A stretch of 64,000 nucleotides of DNA from Fabrea salina (taxonomy: Eukaryota; Ciliophora; Heterotrichea; Heterotrichida; Fabreidae): assembly GCA_022984795.1 (NCBI GenBank), contig JALIHJ010000027.1:62001-126000 (forward strand), given 5' to 3'. Under the pieces are notes generated by a model that made no database searches, had not been told where the DNA came from, and saw nothing but the letters and a program-made list of their open reading frames with translations. Shown here piece after piece: positions 1-8,243 of this stretch. Made by a program: the position numbers and the translations under genes. Within the stretch, counting starts at the first letter, position 1. Each line of letters opens with the position of its first letter.

Positions 1-258
1 AGTCCTTACTCACCTTCTCAAAGTCCAAACAGCTTAATGAACAACTCTTATGTAGACGGCAAAAAGTTCTTTGCAGAAGCCCGAGAAAGACTGTCTTTCT
101 CTAACTTCAACACCTTTTTGTCTTACATTAGAAAACTCAACCAAAACTCTATTTCCAAAGAAAAAGTTATTTTAGAAGTTAAAGAAATCTTTGGAAACCA
201 AAACCAAGACCTTTACAGAGACTTTATTTGGCTGCTCAACAAAAAACAATACAGTTAG
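1..258 (+). CDS. C-terminal end of an At4g15545-like coiled-coil family protein (partial)
   Basis: The frame is open from the first base of the window to TAG at 256-258, so the gene starts upstream and only about 85 residues are visible. The visible part is a Ser/Pro/Asn-rich linker followed by a compact helical C-terminus. It contains FFAEARERLS, then SYIRKLN, then an acidic IFGNQNQDLY segment ending in WLLNKK. That order (phe-phe, ARxRLS, LN, IFG-x-x-N-x-DLY) is what I recall of the C-terminal domain of the plant At4g15545-type proteins, which have a coiled coil upstream; the molecular role is unknown. The next gene is convergent and its stop codon lies 2 bp away. Identity is from memory of the motif only. 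Confidence 0.5.
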   Translation, partial: SPYSPSQSPNSLMNNSYVDGKKFFAEARERLSFSNFNTFLSYIRKLNQNSISKEKVILEVKEIFGNQNQDLYRDFIWLLNKKQYS

Positions 259-260
259 CA

Positions 261-1250
261 TTAAGTTGAAAGCATCTTGTTAATGACTTGTCTGAGTTTT
301 TTCTGTTCTTCCAACTCTTCCCTCGTAAGTTCAATTTCACTCACTATGGCTTGGCGTCTTTTAACCAGGGTTTCTAGTTCAGCGCTTTCTAACTTCGAAG
401 GGATTTGAGGCGACATTGGTCTGCTTGACCTAGAAGAACTCGGAGTAGGGCTCCTAATGTAGTTTTCAGACTTAAGTATCATACAGTTCTTAACTGGCCT
501 TTGGTTACTAGTCTCTACTTGGGCTATGCTGCGGAGCACAGACATACCCTCTATCACTCTTCCAAAAGCCACAAACCGCCCGTCTAAGTGGGGCAGTTGT
601 CTTAAAGTGATGTAAAAAGCACTTCCGTTCTGGTTCCTGGCTTCTTTGGACATTCCAATGATTCCTGCCTTGCTGTGGGGGTAAGCGTAGTTTTCGTCAG
701 GAAAAAAACCTCCGCAGTAAGACGTGTTAAGTACGTCTTTTTCGTTTAAAATAAGTCCTCCCTCCACAAATCCTTTTTTCACAATACGGTGGAATAAACT
801 CCCTGAGTAGGAGTACTTGCCCAGTCCCACGGCTAGTTCCCAGAAGTTCTCGCAAGTACGCGGACAAAGTTCGAAGTCCAGCTCTATCACCATTTTCTGG
901 GGTTTCTCCTCCCCAATAGCAACTTCCCACAGCACATAACGCTTTTTGGACTGGAGTAGTTTTTCTCTGTACTGAGTTTCAGCTAATAGTTCGTAGTCCT
1001 GGTTTGGCTCTTGAAATTTGTAATGCTTGGCTGCCCAGTTGCACAAGTCATTGGCGTTTCCTAGGAGTTCGTTATCTAGCAGGCAGGCTTCTTGGTAGCT
1101 GTAAGAGTTTGTGAGGTCGAAAACTTTCTCTTCCCAGTCTGTTTCTAAGAATTCGTAAACTTGCGCAGCAAGAGGTAACTTCAAAGCAACTTCTTTAGCA
1201 CGTTGAAAAGAAGCTGAGTTGACAATTCCGTATACTTCTAGTTTGGACAT
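261..1250 (-). CDS. PPIL6: PPIL6-like cyclophilin (peptidyl-prolyl isomerase fold)
   Basis: 329 residues. An N-terminal region of about 105 residues starts LEVYGIVNSASFQRAKEVA, resembling the extra domain that precedes the cyclophilin fold in PPIL6 (human protein about 311 aa). The cyclophilin domain covers about residues 105-270, with SLFHRIV, NGSAFYI, LDGRFVAFGRV and EGMSVL. The cyclophilin-A arginine (FHR) and the second phenylalanine region are kept. The active-site glutamine segment reads GFVEGG instead of GFxxQGG, the Trp before LDG is His-Leu, and the His of the KHVVFG motif is Phe, so isomerase activity is doubtful. The C-terminus is a Ser/Arg-rich linker and a coiled coil. PPIL6 occurs mainly in ciliated organisms, which suits this genome. 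The tail faces the upstream gene with 2 bp between stops. Confidence 0.75.
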   Translation of the reverse strand: MSKLEVYGIVNSASFQRAKEVALKLPLAAQVYEFLETDWEEKVFDLTNSYSYQEACLLDNELLGNANDLCNWAAKHYKFQEPNQDYELLAETQYREKLLQSKKRYVLWEVAIGEEKPQKMVIELDFELCPRTCENFWELAVGLGKYSYSGSLFHRIVKKGFVEGGLILNEKDVLNTSYCGGFFPDENYAYPHSKAGIIGMSKEARNQNGSAFYITLRQLPHLDGRFVAFGRVIEGMSVLRSIAQVETSNQRPVKNCMILKSENYIRSPTPSSSRSSRPMSPQIPSKLESAELETLVKRRQAIVSEIELTREELEEQKKLRQVINKMLST

Positions 1251-1274
1251 ATTTCTAAATGAAAATACAACTAA

Positions 1275-1904
1275 TTAAGCACTTTTACTAACTAAACCGT
1301 AGCAACCTCTGCAAACTGGCTTGTACTTCTCGCTGCCTCCAATTACTTTCACTTCAGTTTCTTGAGTGGTCCTTACTGTGAAGTAAGCGTCTCCTTTGCA
1401 GTAAGAACACACACTGCTCAACTTAGTTACTCTTTCAGCTTTGCACACTAAACTGCAGATTTCTCCAAAGGGCTGTCTTCTGTAGTCTCCGTCCAAACAA
1501 GCAATTATGACTACTTTGCCCCTTGCAGCCATTTCTTCAGCAAAACTTATAGTGTCTGGAAAGAACTGCCCTTCGTCAATGCCTATTACGTCGTAGTTGC
1601 AAGCTGTTTCTTGCACAGTCAACAACTCTTGGCAAGCAACTGCGTCTAAGAAGTTGTACTGGTCGTGAGTAACTACTTTGTCATCTCCTTCTTCGTAGCG
1701 GGGTTCTCCTGTTTTGATTATTATGCAGGAGTCGTTTCTTATTCGGTACCTCCTTATTCTCCTGAGTAGTTCAGTGGTTTTTCCTGAAAACATAGGGCCG
1801 TATATGACTTGGATTTCTCCTTTGTTGGGTTTGGTGCTTTCGGAATTATTGCGTTCAAGTTTCTCCGGAGTGTCAAAGTAAAGGGGCTTGGCGGTATTTG
1901 CCAT
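1275..1904 (-). CDS. TK1: Thymidine kinase, TK1 type
   Basis: 209 residues, normal length for a cytosolic type II thymidine kinase, which phosphorylates thymidine to dTMP in the salvage pathway. The P-loop GPMFSGKTT is at residues 36-44. DEGQFF at 110-115 contains the catalytic Glu. ACLDGDYRRQPFG forms the Mg/lasso-proximal segment. Four zinc-binding cysteines lie at about 166, 169, 198 and 201 (CSYC and CRGC), flanking the thymidine-binding lasso. A short N-terminal extension of about 28 residues precedes the core. It lies 24 bp upstream of the cyclophilin start and 21 bp from the end of the mevalonate kinase gene, all on the same strand. Confidence 0.95.
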   Translation of the reverse strand: MANTAKPLYFDTPEKLERNNSESTKPNKGEIQVIYGPMFSGKTTELLRRIRRYRIRNDSCIIIKTGEPRYEEGDDKVVTHDQYNFLDAVACQELLTVQETACNYDVIGIDEGQFFPDTISFAEEMAARGKVVIIACLDGDYRRQPFGEICSLVCKAERVTKLSSVCSYCKGDAYFTVRTTQETEVKVIGGSEKYKPVCRGCYGLVSKSA

Positions 1905-1925
1905 TTTAAATTACTAAAATTGCGC

Positions 1926-2882
1926 TTAAGACATGACTAGTCCTTGGTTAGTAAATTTTGTTTCAATCACTTCGTACCCTTTTGCTGTCCACTCTCCAAC
2001 TGCTCCAGAGGTGTCTTCGTTAGTAACTAAAAACACACAAAACCCCCCGCCTCCAGCTCCGGTCATTTTGCCTAGCAGTCCGTGCTTAAACCCTATGTTG
2101 CATATGTCGTTTAAAACACTGGTGCTTACTCCAAGTGAGTAAAGCAGTCCTTGGTTCATGTGCATCATCTGCTTTACTTTTTCGTAGTTGCCTACTTGAA
2201 TTGAGTTTTTGCACTGCGAAGTTACTGAGTCTATGCCTTCAAATATCTTAGTTACTACTTGAGGGTACTCTTCATTAAGCATCCTCACTCCTGATATCAT
2301 GCCCATGGCTGCTCTAGGTACTTTCGAGTTCACCAAAAGCACTTTCACTGACTCTGAGTTGACCACTTCCAAGCTTTCAAAGGACCCTGCTTGGAAGCAA
2401 AGAACTCCTCCGTTTAGAATAACTGTGTTGTCTATGCCTGAAGCCCTTCCGTGGACTTTGTTTTCGCCCTTAATAGCCAATTCGTTGATTTCTTGAAGGC
2501 TGGCATGGGAATTCTTAGTTCTGAGCAAAAGCCCACTAGCAGCCACACAAAGTGCTGCACTTGAACCTAGTCCAGACCTCACAGGGAGTTCTGAGTCTAT
2601 TTTGAACTCAAAAAGTTTGTCAGAGCAGTCTGGAAAGACTTCAAGGCTCAAAAAGCTCAAAACGGAAACTACAGAAACTTCTTCAAGTGACTGGTAAGCT
2701 TGTTCCCAGGACAAATAGCTAGTTTCAGTCTGGAATTCCACAACTATTCCAGGGGTTTCTGAAACCTTTATGGTTAAAGTTAAGTGGGTTTTAAGGTCCA
2801 CAGCGGCTCCTAGAGCTTTTTTTCCGTAAACTACTGAGTGTTCTCCAGTCAGTATGACTTTTGCTGGCACCGTTGCTTTCAT
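1926..2882 (-). CDS. MVK: Mevalonate kinase (GHMP kinase)
   Basis: 318 residues from the ATG at 2882; an in-frame ATG lies nine codons further upstream but would overlap the divergent gene. It phosphorylates mevalonate in isoprenoid synthesis. The N-terminus ATVPAKVILTGEHSVVYG is the GHMP substrate loop. PVRSGLGSSAA at about residues 100-110 is the ATP-binding glycine-rich motif. HGRASGIDN carries the likely catalytic Asp. KMTGAGGGGFCVF is the C-terminal GHMP motif. Length is slightly shorter than animal enzymes (about 395) and near archaeal ones. The divergent gene's ATG begins 5 bp beyond this ATG, leaving only 4 bp between the two start codons. Confidence 0.93.
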   Translation of the reverse strand: MKATVPAKVILTGEHSVVYGKKALGAAVDLKTHLTLTIKVSETPGIVVEFQTETSYLSWEQAYQSLEEVSVVSVLSFLSLEVFPDCSDKLFEFKIDSELPVRSGLGSSAALCVAASGLLLRTKNSHASLQEINELAIKGENKVHGRASGIDNTVILNGGVLCFQAGSFESLEVVNSESVKVLLVNSKVPRAAMGMISGVRMLNEEYPQVVTKIFEGIDSVTSQCKNSIQVGNYEKVKQMMHMNQGLLYSLGVSTSVLNDICNIGFKHGLLGKMTGAGGGGFCVFLVTNEDTSGAVGEWTAKGYEVIETKFTNQGLVMS

Positions 2883-2886
2883 AAAT

Positions 2887-3630
2887 ATGTTAGCCAAAAC
2901 CAACTCCACTCTAGAGTCCTTTGGAAGAAGCTTTTACTCGCCTGCTAAAGATTTAGGCAACCAAGACTTCAAAGCCTGGTCGCAGCAAAACTTCTATAGA
3001 ACCAGTTACCGTGACATGTCTAAAAAGTACCCTCAAAAAGAAAAGTCCTACGCAATCCCTGGCTACTCAGGGTATATCCCTGGCACCAATGCCGACAACA
3101 ACTTCGGCAAAGGCTTTACTCGCATTGCACGTGAACAGCTCAACAGGGACAAGTACCTTCCTCCTCAAGTAACTGAAAAGTTCCCAAAGAGACCTTTCAG
3201 CACTTCAGTTATGGGCAGGTCCGTTGGAAGAGTTGGCGGAGGACTGGATGACGAGTACCACACCGTTTCTCGGTTCCACGGAAAAACCACCATCCCAATG
3301 ACCCACCCTAACTTCAGCAACCAAACTTGGGAAACTACTAACCGTGCTACTTTTGTCAACCAAGAACAGCAAAGAGCCAGAGTTTTCAGAAGCACCGACC
3401 CAGGCTTCTGGAAGAGCTGCTCCGTAAGCAACCGGAAGTCTACGCAAGCTTCTGGCTTTGTGCAGAACTCAACTTTGTTCGACGGGAACGGGTGGACTCC
3501 AATCAAGCAACTCCACGGAGACATGACTGGAACTGAGTACAGGAACAAGATCAACCCCAAAGTTACTTTCCACCCCCCTCCTTTCAAGCCTAACGTCCGC
3601 AAACTAAATAAGAAAGAAGTAGTTTATTAG
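2887..3630 (+). CDS. Probable ciliary microtubule-associated protein with a PGYSGYIPG motif
   Basis: 247 residues from the ATG at 2887. No enzyme motif or membrane segment is present. The protein is basic, with many aromatic and proline residues in short loops. AIPGYSGYIPGTNADN followed by FGKGF resembles the PGY-x-G-x-IPG motif of the FAM166/CIMIP2-type proteins found on the inside of ciliary doublet microtubules; this is from memory and the rest does not match anything I can name. The end contains VTFHPPPFKPN. A Gly-rich VGRVGGGLDDEY segment sits mid-protein. It is divergent from mevalonate kinase (4 bp apart), and its stop codon overlaps that of the next, convergent gene. Confidence 0.55.
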   Translation: MLAKTNSTLESFGRSFYSPAKDLGNQDFKAWSQQNFYRTSYRDMSKKYPQKEKSYAIPGYSGYIPGTNADNNFGKGFTRIAREQLNRDKYLPPQVTEKFPKRPFSTSVMGRSVGRVGGGLDDEYHTVSRFHGKTTIPMTHPNFSNQTWETTNRATFVNQEQQRARVFRSTDPGFWKSCSVSNRKSTQASGFVQNSTLFDGNGWTPIKQLHGDMTGTEYRNKINPKVTFHPPPFKPNVRKLNKKEVVY

Positions 3631-5096
3631 TTATCGTGGAGGAGCAAGTTGTCCTCGCTGTAGTCTTTATAAGGAGTTTGCTGAGCAAGTTCTAGTAAGG
3701 TTTGGGTTGCTAAGTAGTCTGGACTGAAGTACTCGTGGTGAGTTCCCATTCCCATGTCTTTGCTTTTGATGGGCAAAAATGAGTGGATGTACATTTCGAA
3801 GCCCTGCAGCGGCCAGAACTTGTGAGCTGGGTTTTCGTACCAGGTAGTTAAGAGTTCGTTGAGCTTCTCAGCGTGGCACTGTCCTTCAATGATTTCTGGG
3901 AAAAGGTTGCCGTCTGCAATGATGTTGGCTTCGTTAGTGAAACGGTTCCACGAAAGCATAAAGTAGAACTCAACTTTCTTCATGTTCTGGATCACGATGG
4001 TGGAAAGTTGGTTGACTAAGTTTTCCGTGACAATGTCTCCGTTGTAACAAATAGCTAAGTCACTCCCAGCTTGGGCAGACCTAACATCATCTTCTTCTAC
4101 AGTTAGCACTCTGCAAGCCCAGTTGAGTTCTTTAACTTTGCTTTCGATTTGTTTCTTAACTCTTTTTTCTGCCGGAATTACTACAGAGAAGTGGTCGTTG
4201 GGCTGGGAGTCTAGTCTGTTGGAGTAGGGCTTTGCGTACTCTTTTACGAAGTTGTTAGCAGTTTCGTTGAGGATGGGCAGACTCCAGCTGATTTCGCCTT
4301 TTTCGTTGCCTGGAGCCAGGAAAAGCACTGTGGCGTTTTCAGGAATTTCAAACTTCTTTCTGAAGTGAGAGCGTTCAGCTTCGATGTACTGTTCTGTTTC
4401 TGAGTAAAAGTGGTCTCTGTTCACAAACACTGAGTCAGAAGTAAGTAAGTGGTCTCCTCCGTTGCGCTCAAGCAAGAACCTGTAAGCTTTTTCAAAGGAA
4501 GACTGGCCTATGTAGGTGCTGGGGAACTTAAAGAAGTTCCAGTTGGACTTTTCAATAGGGTTAGTGTAAAGCACGTGATCTAGGTAGTCCAGTTGGTAAG
4601 GCTTGTACCTGTTGCAGAACCTTCCGTAGTGGACTTGCTTGGGTTTACTTGTTGCAGACACTTTGTAGAGGTCAGAAATCTGTCTGTGGATTTTGAAGCT
4701 CAGAATGTCATGATCGATAGTAAGTACCAAACTAGGTTTGTGTTGCTGGATTTGTTCAACAATGTTGTTTTTCTTAATTAAGTCCAAAACGTCGTGCATA
4801 GGCTTGGTGTAGTTCCTGGTGGCAGGGTGGTATTTGGTCCAGATCCACCAGTTGTTTTCTTCAATGAGCACACTGCGGAAGGGCACAAAGGGTTTAGGGT
4901 GGAAAATGCTGGTGTCGTAAAAAGGCTGCAGGCCTTGTTCCTGCATCAACTCTCCTCCTGCACCAATGATCTCTAAAGAGTCCCCGCTCTTAGCTTTTAA
5001 CTGACTCATAAGTCCTGCTCCTACTCGGTCTGCTTTTCTGGAGTTTGCCAAAATGCAGATCCTAGTTGCAAACTGCCTGTAAGCCCGATTTAACAT
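3627..5096 (-). CDS. LpxB-like glycosyltransferase (lipid-A-disaccharide synthase family, GT19)
   Basis: 489 residues. The N-terminus CILANSRKADRVGAGLMSQL followed by IIGAGGELMQEQGLQPFYD matches the start of bacterial LpxB (GEASGD.hGa.L...L, then GvGG..M...G). Midway LFLAPGNEKGEI parallels the LLPGSR.xEI motif of the second Rossmann domain. LpxB joins UDP-diacylglucosamine and lipid X to make the lipid A disaccharide. A homologue exists in plants, where it is mitochondrial; the substrate in a ciliate is unknown. The SGD of the first loop reads SRKADR here, so activity is not assured. The first 12 residues are basic and could belong to a targeting peptide. Convergent with the upstream gene, the stop codons overlap. 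Confidence 0.7.
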   Translation of the reverse strand: MLNRAYRQFATRICILANSRKADRVGAGLMSQLKAKSGDSLEIIGAGGELMQEQGLQPFYDTSIFHPKPFVPFRSVLIEENNWWIWTKYHPATRNYTKPMHDVLDLIKKNNIVEQIQQHKPSLVLTIDHDILSFKIHRQISDLYKVSATSKPKQVHYGRFCNRYKPYQLDYLDHVLYTNPIEKSNWNFFKFPSTYIGQSSFEKAYRFLLERNGGDHLLTSDSVFVNRDHFYSETEQYIEAERSHFRKKFEIPENATVLFLAPGNEKGEISWSLPILNETANNFVKEYAKPYSNRLDSQPNDHFSVVIPAEKRVKKQIESKVKELNWACRVLTVEEDDVRSAQAGSDLAICYNGDIVTENLVNQLSTIVIQNMKKVEFYFMLSWNRFTNEANIIADGNLFPEIIEGQCHAEKLNELLTTWYENPAHKFWPLQGFEMYIHSFLPIKSKDMGMGTHHEYFSPDYLATQTLLELAQQTPYKDYSEDNLLLHDN

Positions 5097-5100
5097 ATTA

Positions 5101-5718
5101 TTACCATTTCACTTTCTTAGGTTTTTTGAGCTTAGGGTTGGGTTTGCCTTTTCTTCTTGAAGGGTCGATTTTGTTCATGTGTTCATTCCACTTTTCGTAG
5201 TCGAAGAACTGGTTAAGCACTCTGTAAGCTTTGCTAGCAGGGTCTTGGTCGTCTTTGGCGTTTTCAAGCAAAGGCAAACCTTTGAAGTGGGTGTGTTCTG
5301 AGGTGGCTGCCAGTGCTTGTTTGGGCTTAACTTGGTGGGTGTAGCAGTAGTTGAGCCAGTCTGAGGGGTACTGGTGCATGTGTTGCAACTTAGGGTCTTC
5401 TTGGGGTTTGAAGCTGCTGAAGTAGTGTTTTACGTAGTTGGAGGGGAAGTAGCCTGCTGTCCCTTCAAGAACTTTGGACTCTTTGTTGTACTTTTGTCCC
5501 CACCACCAGCCTGAGTCGTCTTTGTGCAGCAGCTTTATTACTTGGTCTTTCTGGATACATAGAATGTTTGAATTTGAGTGTTTTCGCTTTTTTCGGGGCT
5601 TCGAAGAGACTTCTGGTTCTGATGCCTGTTCTCCGTAGTCTTGAAGAACTAAGTAGAAGTGCTCGTACTTAGAGTCTTCCCCAAGTTCCATTTGCTGTTC
5701 TGACTTGTCCTCGCTCAT
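5101..5718 (-). CDS. SH3-domain protein
   Basis: 205 residues. An SH3 domain spans about residues 20-100, with the signature LHKDDSGWWWGQ followed by GYFPSNYV. It is interrupted between the first strand (FYLVLQDYG) and the rest by a basic PRKKRKHSN insertion that looks like a nuclear-localisation or RNA/DNA-binding patch. The C-terminal half is helical and ends in a lysine-rich tail (KLKKPKKVKW). SH3 domains bind proline-rich peptides. The downstream part (DWLNYCYTHQVKP) is not recognised. It lies 4 bp upstream of the LpxB-like gene on the same strand. Confidence 0.75.
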   Translation of the reverse strand: MSEDKSEQQMELGEDSKYEHFYLVLQDYGEQASEPEVSSKPRKKRKHSNSNILCIQKDQVIKLLHKDDSGWWWGQKYNKESKVLEGTAGYFPSNYVKHYFSSFKPQEDPKLQHMHQYPSDWLNYCYTHQVKPKQALAATSEHTHFKGLPLLENAKDDQDPASKAYRVLNQFFDYEKWNEHMNKIDPSRRKGKPNPKLKKPKKVKW

Positions 5719-5723
5719 TTATA

Positions 5724-7022
5724 TTAATTATTTAAAAGTGAAGTAACTGGAGTTTCTATTTCTTCAAACTCCTTTTCTTCAGGCTGGGGTGCTGGAGTTT
5801 CCTTGATTAACCAAACCAAGAAAACACTGCACAGAATAATGAACGCCTGTATGAGGAACGTCACAAAGTAGCCCTCGAAATCAGCTAAGACTCTTAAAAA
5901 AAGCACAATTACTGATGAACAGGTAATTCCCAAAAACACTAGTGGCCAGACTTTTTCACTCAAGTCTCCGTACATCTTGCTGGTTTGAATAGCTGCTGCA
6001 GGGTAAACTCCTGTACCTGTGAAAAACACAGTAACTACCAGCCACCTAAAGGCTTCTTTGTAAGCAACTGAATAAGTAATCAACAGAGTGCCCAAAAACT
6101 GGTACCCCAAACAACAAGTTAAAACTACTTTGTAAGAGGTGTAGTCCATTAAAGTAGTCCAAAGAATCCGCCCAACTATGCCTACTGAGAAAGCTATGGT
6201 TCCAGTGAAGGTGATGTAGTGGTCATCTTTTATGTGCAACAAACCAAAGCTTTTGTAAGAGCCTCCTATGAAATACCAAAACACAATTGAAGTCATTGTG
6301 ACCAAAAACATATTCCAGAACTTCCAAGTTTTAAGGATTCGGGAGGGCTGGAAACTCAACTGGGGCCTTTCTTGGCTTTGGTTTTTAACTGGACGAATCA
6401 TAGCAAGTCCAATAACGGTCATAACGAGAAAAACGATTCCTAGGTACAAAAAGGTATAGGGCACTCTTTTGTCTACGTCAGGCCCAAACGAAAGCTCGCC
6501 TTCTTGCGGCTCGTCGTTGTTGGGGTTCGAAAGGTAAGTAAATGCCAGTCCAAAAACAATGGTCGATGAAGTTCCTCCAACCATTATAATGCCAGTAACC
6601 TTGCCTTTGGACTCAGGGAAGTAGTCCCAACTGGGTTTGACTGAAGATAAACAAAGAATCCCTGCTCCGATGCCTACAAGTATAGAGTACACTGTAACAA
6701 ACAAGTATGGCTCTGTGATAAAAGAGCACAAAAGGTAACCAAAAGAAATAAGGAAACCCCCCATGAACAAAGTAGGCAAGCTTCCCAGAACTCTGCACAG
6801 CATTGGAGCAAGCAACACTCCAACAGTTTCTGCAATGAAAGAAAGCGGCTGGGACTCCTGGACAATAGCCAAGTTTTCGCCGGGGTTCTTTGAAGACAAA
6901 TAAGAAAGGACGTAGGGTTCGATGTTTCCCCACCCGTTGATGCTTCCTAAAACTAGGTAGCATATAACTCCCCCTGCCACTGTCAGAAATCCTGATGCTT
7001 TTTTCAGATTCTGGTTAGCCAT
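5724..7022 (-). CDS. Major facilitator superfamily transporter, OFA-like
   Basis: 432 residues with about 12 hydrophobic helices. The first one (GVICYLVLGSINGWGNI) is followed by a short luminal loop. The segment PESKGKVTGIIMVGGTSS is typical of the helix 4-5 region of the oxalate/formate antiporter (OFA) and monocarboxylate families, and a central loop (about residues 180-220) separates the two six-helix halves. The substrate cannot be read from the sequence. The C-terminus is acidic and cytosolic. It is 5 bp upstream of the SH3 gene and 27 bp from the RING gene, all in the same direction. Confidence 0.8.
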   Translation of the reverse strand: MANQNLKKASGFLTVAGGVICYLVLGSINGWGNIEPYVLSYLSSKNPGENLAIVQESQPLSFIAETVGVLLAPMLCRVLGSLPTLFMGGFLISFGYLLCSFITEPYLFVTVYSILVGIGAGILCLSSVKPSWDYFPESKGKVTGIIMVGGTSSTIVFGLAFTYLSNPNNDEPQEGELSFGPDVDKRVPYTFLYLGIVFLVMTVIGLAMIRPVKNQSQERPQLSFQPSRILKTWKFWNMFLVTMTSIVFWYFIGGSYKSFGLLHIKDDHYITFTGTIAFSVGIVGRILWTTLMDYTSYKVVLTCCLGYQFLGTLLITYSVAYKEAFRWLVVTVFFTGTGVYPAAAIQTSKMYGDLSEKVWPLVFLGITCSSVIVLFLRVLADFEGYFVTFLIQAFIILCSVFLVWLIKETPAPQPEEKEFEEIETPVTSLLNN

Positions 7023-7049
7023 TATTAATAGGTATATAAAATATTAACA

Positions 7050-7826
7050 CTAAAAAGCAAGAACTGACCTGTCTCCCTGTCTTCTGAGGTTCCTTTTGCA
7101 ATTAGGGCAGTAGCTTTGCCTCATAAGCCACCCGTCAATGCAAGACAGGTGGAATCTGTGTCCACAAGGCATGACTCTTGTTTTTTCCCTTTTTTTGATT
7201 TCTTCTAAGCAAATAGAACACACGAATTGTCCCTGTTGGGGAGTGTTAAGTACCTGCACAGAAAAGTTCTGGATACTTCTGGGACTCAAACCCTGCAGCT
7301 GGAACACCGGCTCTGGCAAGGGGCTGTCTCCATACTGCTCTAGTAGCCTTTCGTACTCATTTTCGAACTCTCTGTTGCGTAAGTAAATCATTGCTGAAAT
7401 TGAAATAGCAGTGCTGTAAGCTATTATCCAGATGTAAAAAATGATCAGCCACAACACGAAGTACCAACTCTGTTGTTGATCTCTAAAGCACTTGGTTCCC
7501 TGGGCAGCTACTTCAGCGTACCAGATGGTTCCCACCAGAACCCAAGCTAAGAAAAAGGGGTAAAGAATTCCTACTACCACAACTGAGTGCAGTTTGTACT
7601 GCCTTGAAAAAAGGTTAAAGCACCAGGGCTCGCTAGTGGAGTCTTCTTCGTCCCCTGCAAAGATGTGAGCTACACGGAACAACCCAAGAGTCAAGCATGC
7701 TACCAGAAGCCAAACCTGAATAGGTTTTTCACAAGAACTAAAGCTCTTCCACGCAATTAAGAGTTCTGCTCCTGCGTAAAACACTGCTAGTCCAATGAAT
7801 ACGTCGTGACAAGATAATCGGGGCAT
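7050..7826 (-). CDS. Multi-pass membrane RING-H2 protein, likely E3 ubiquitin ligase
   Basis: 258 residues. Four hydrophobic segments cover about residues 8-26, 36-52, 80-103 and 122-148. A C-terminal RING-H2 finger follows: CSICLEEI, MPCGHRFHLSCIDGW and CPNCKRNL give the C3H2C3 ligand series. This layout, helices first and cytosolic RING last, is common in membrane-anchored E3 ligases that recruit E2~ubiquitin to membrane substrates. The conserved Trp in DGW and the Pro in CPNC needed for E2 contact are present. Substrate unknown. It is divergent from the next gene with 37 bp between starts. Confidence 0.85.
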   Translation of the reverse strand: MPRLSCHDVFIGLAVFYAGAELLIAWKSFSSCEKPIQVWLLVACLTLGLFRVAHIFAGDEEDSTSEPWCFNLFSRQYKLHSVVVVGILYPFFLAWVLVGTIWYAEVAAQGTKCFRDQQQSWYFVLWLIIFYIWIIAYSTAISISAMIYLRNREFENEYERLLEQYGDSPLPEPVFQLQGLSPRSIQNFSVQVLNTPQQGQFVCSICLEEIKKREKTRVMPCGHRFHLSCIDGWLMRQSYCPNCKRNLRRQGDRSVLAF

Positions 7827-7863
7827 TTTAGTAATTAGTTTGTTTTTATAGTTTTTATTAAAG

Positions 7864-8226
7864 ATGTTCCTGATTGCTTGTGTTTTAGTGGGAGTTGCTA
7901 AAGGTGTTCCTCAGTCAGTGAACATGCAAGACATGCAGCAACTAACTCCAAGTCCTTTGACCCAGAACATATTTTACGAGTTCGTTTTAAAACACATGTG
8001 GGTTTGCTTAGGGTTGTTTGCAGGAGCAGTAGCTCTGGGGCTAGTGTGGGTTATGCTTTTGCCTAAAAACCAAAAAGAACCCCCCCAAGAAGAAAGTATC
8101 TTGTTAAAGGGAAGGAAACTGCTCTTGCCTAAATACGAAGTGTTTTTAAAGTACCAGAAACAGGAACCTACTAAGCTGGAAAAAGGCATATTCAAAGAAA
8201 CTCCTATTAGACAACTACTTGAGTAA
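7864..8226 (+). CDS. Small single-pass membrane protein with signal peptide
   Basis: 120 residues, not recognised. A hydrophobic N-terminus (MFLIACVLVGVAKG) looks like a signal peptide, probably cleaved after about residue 14. A short polar, Gln/Met-rich exposed region follows. A transmembrane helix is at about residues 43-66 (MWVCLGLFAGAVALGLVWVM), then a basic cytosolic tail rich in Lys and Glu. Type I topology is inferred. The same-strand kinase gene starts 17 bp downstream, so they may share regulation. Confidence 0.65.
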   Translation: MFLIACVLVGVAKGVPQSVNMQDMQQLTPSPLTQNIFYEFVLKHMWVCLGLFAGAVALGLVWVMLLPKNQKEPPQEESILLKGRKLLLPKYEVFLKYQKQEPTKLEKGIFKETPIRQLLE

Positions 8227-8243
8227 TTAATATAGATTTAAGT

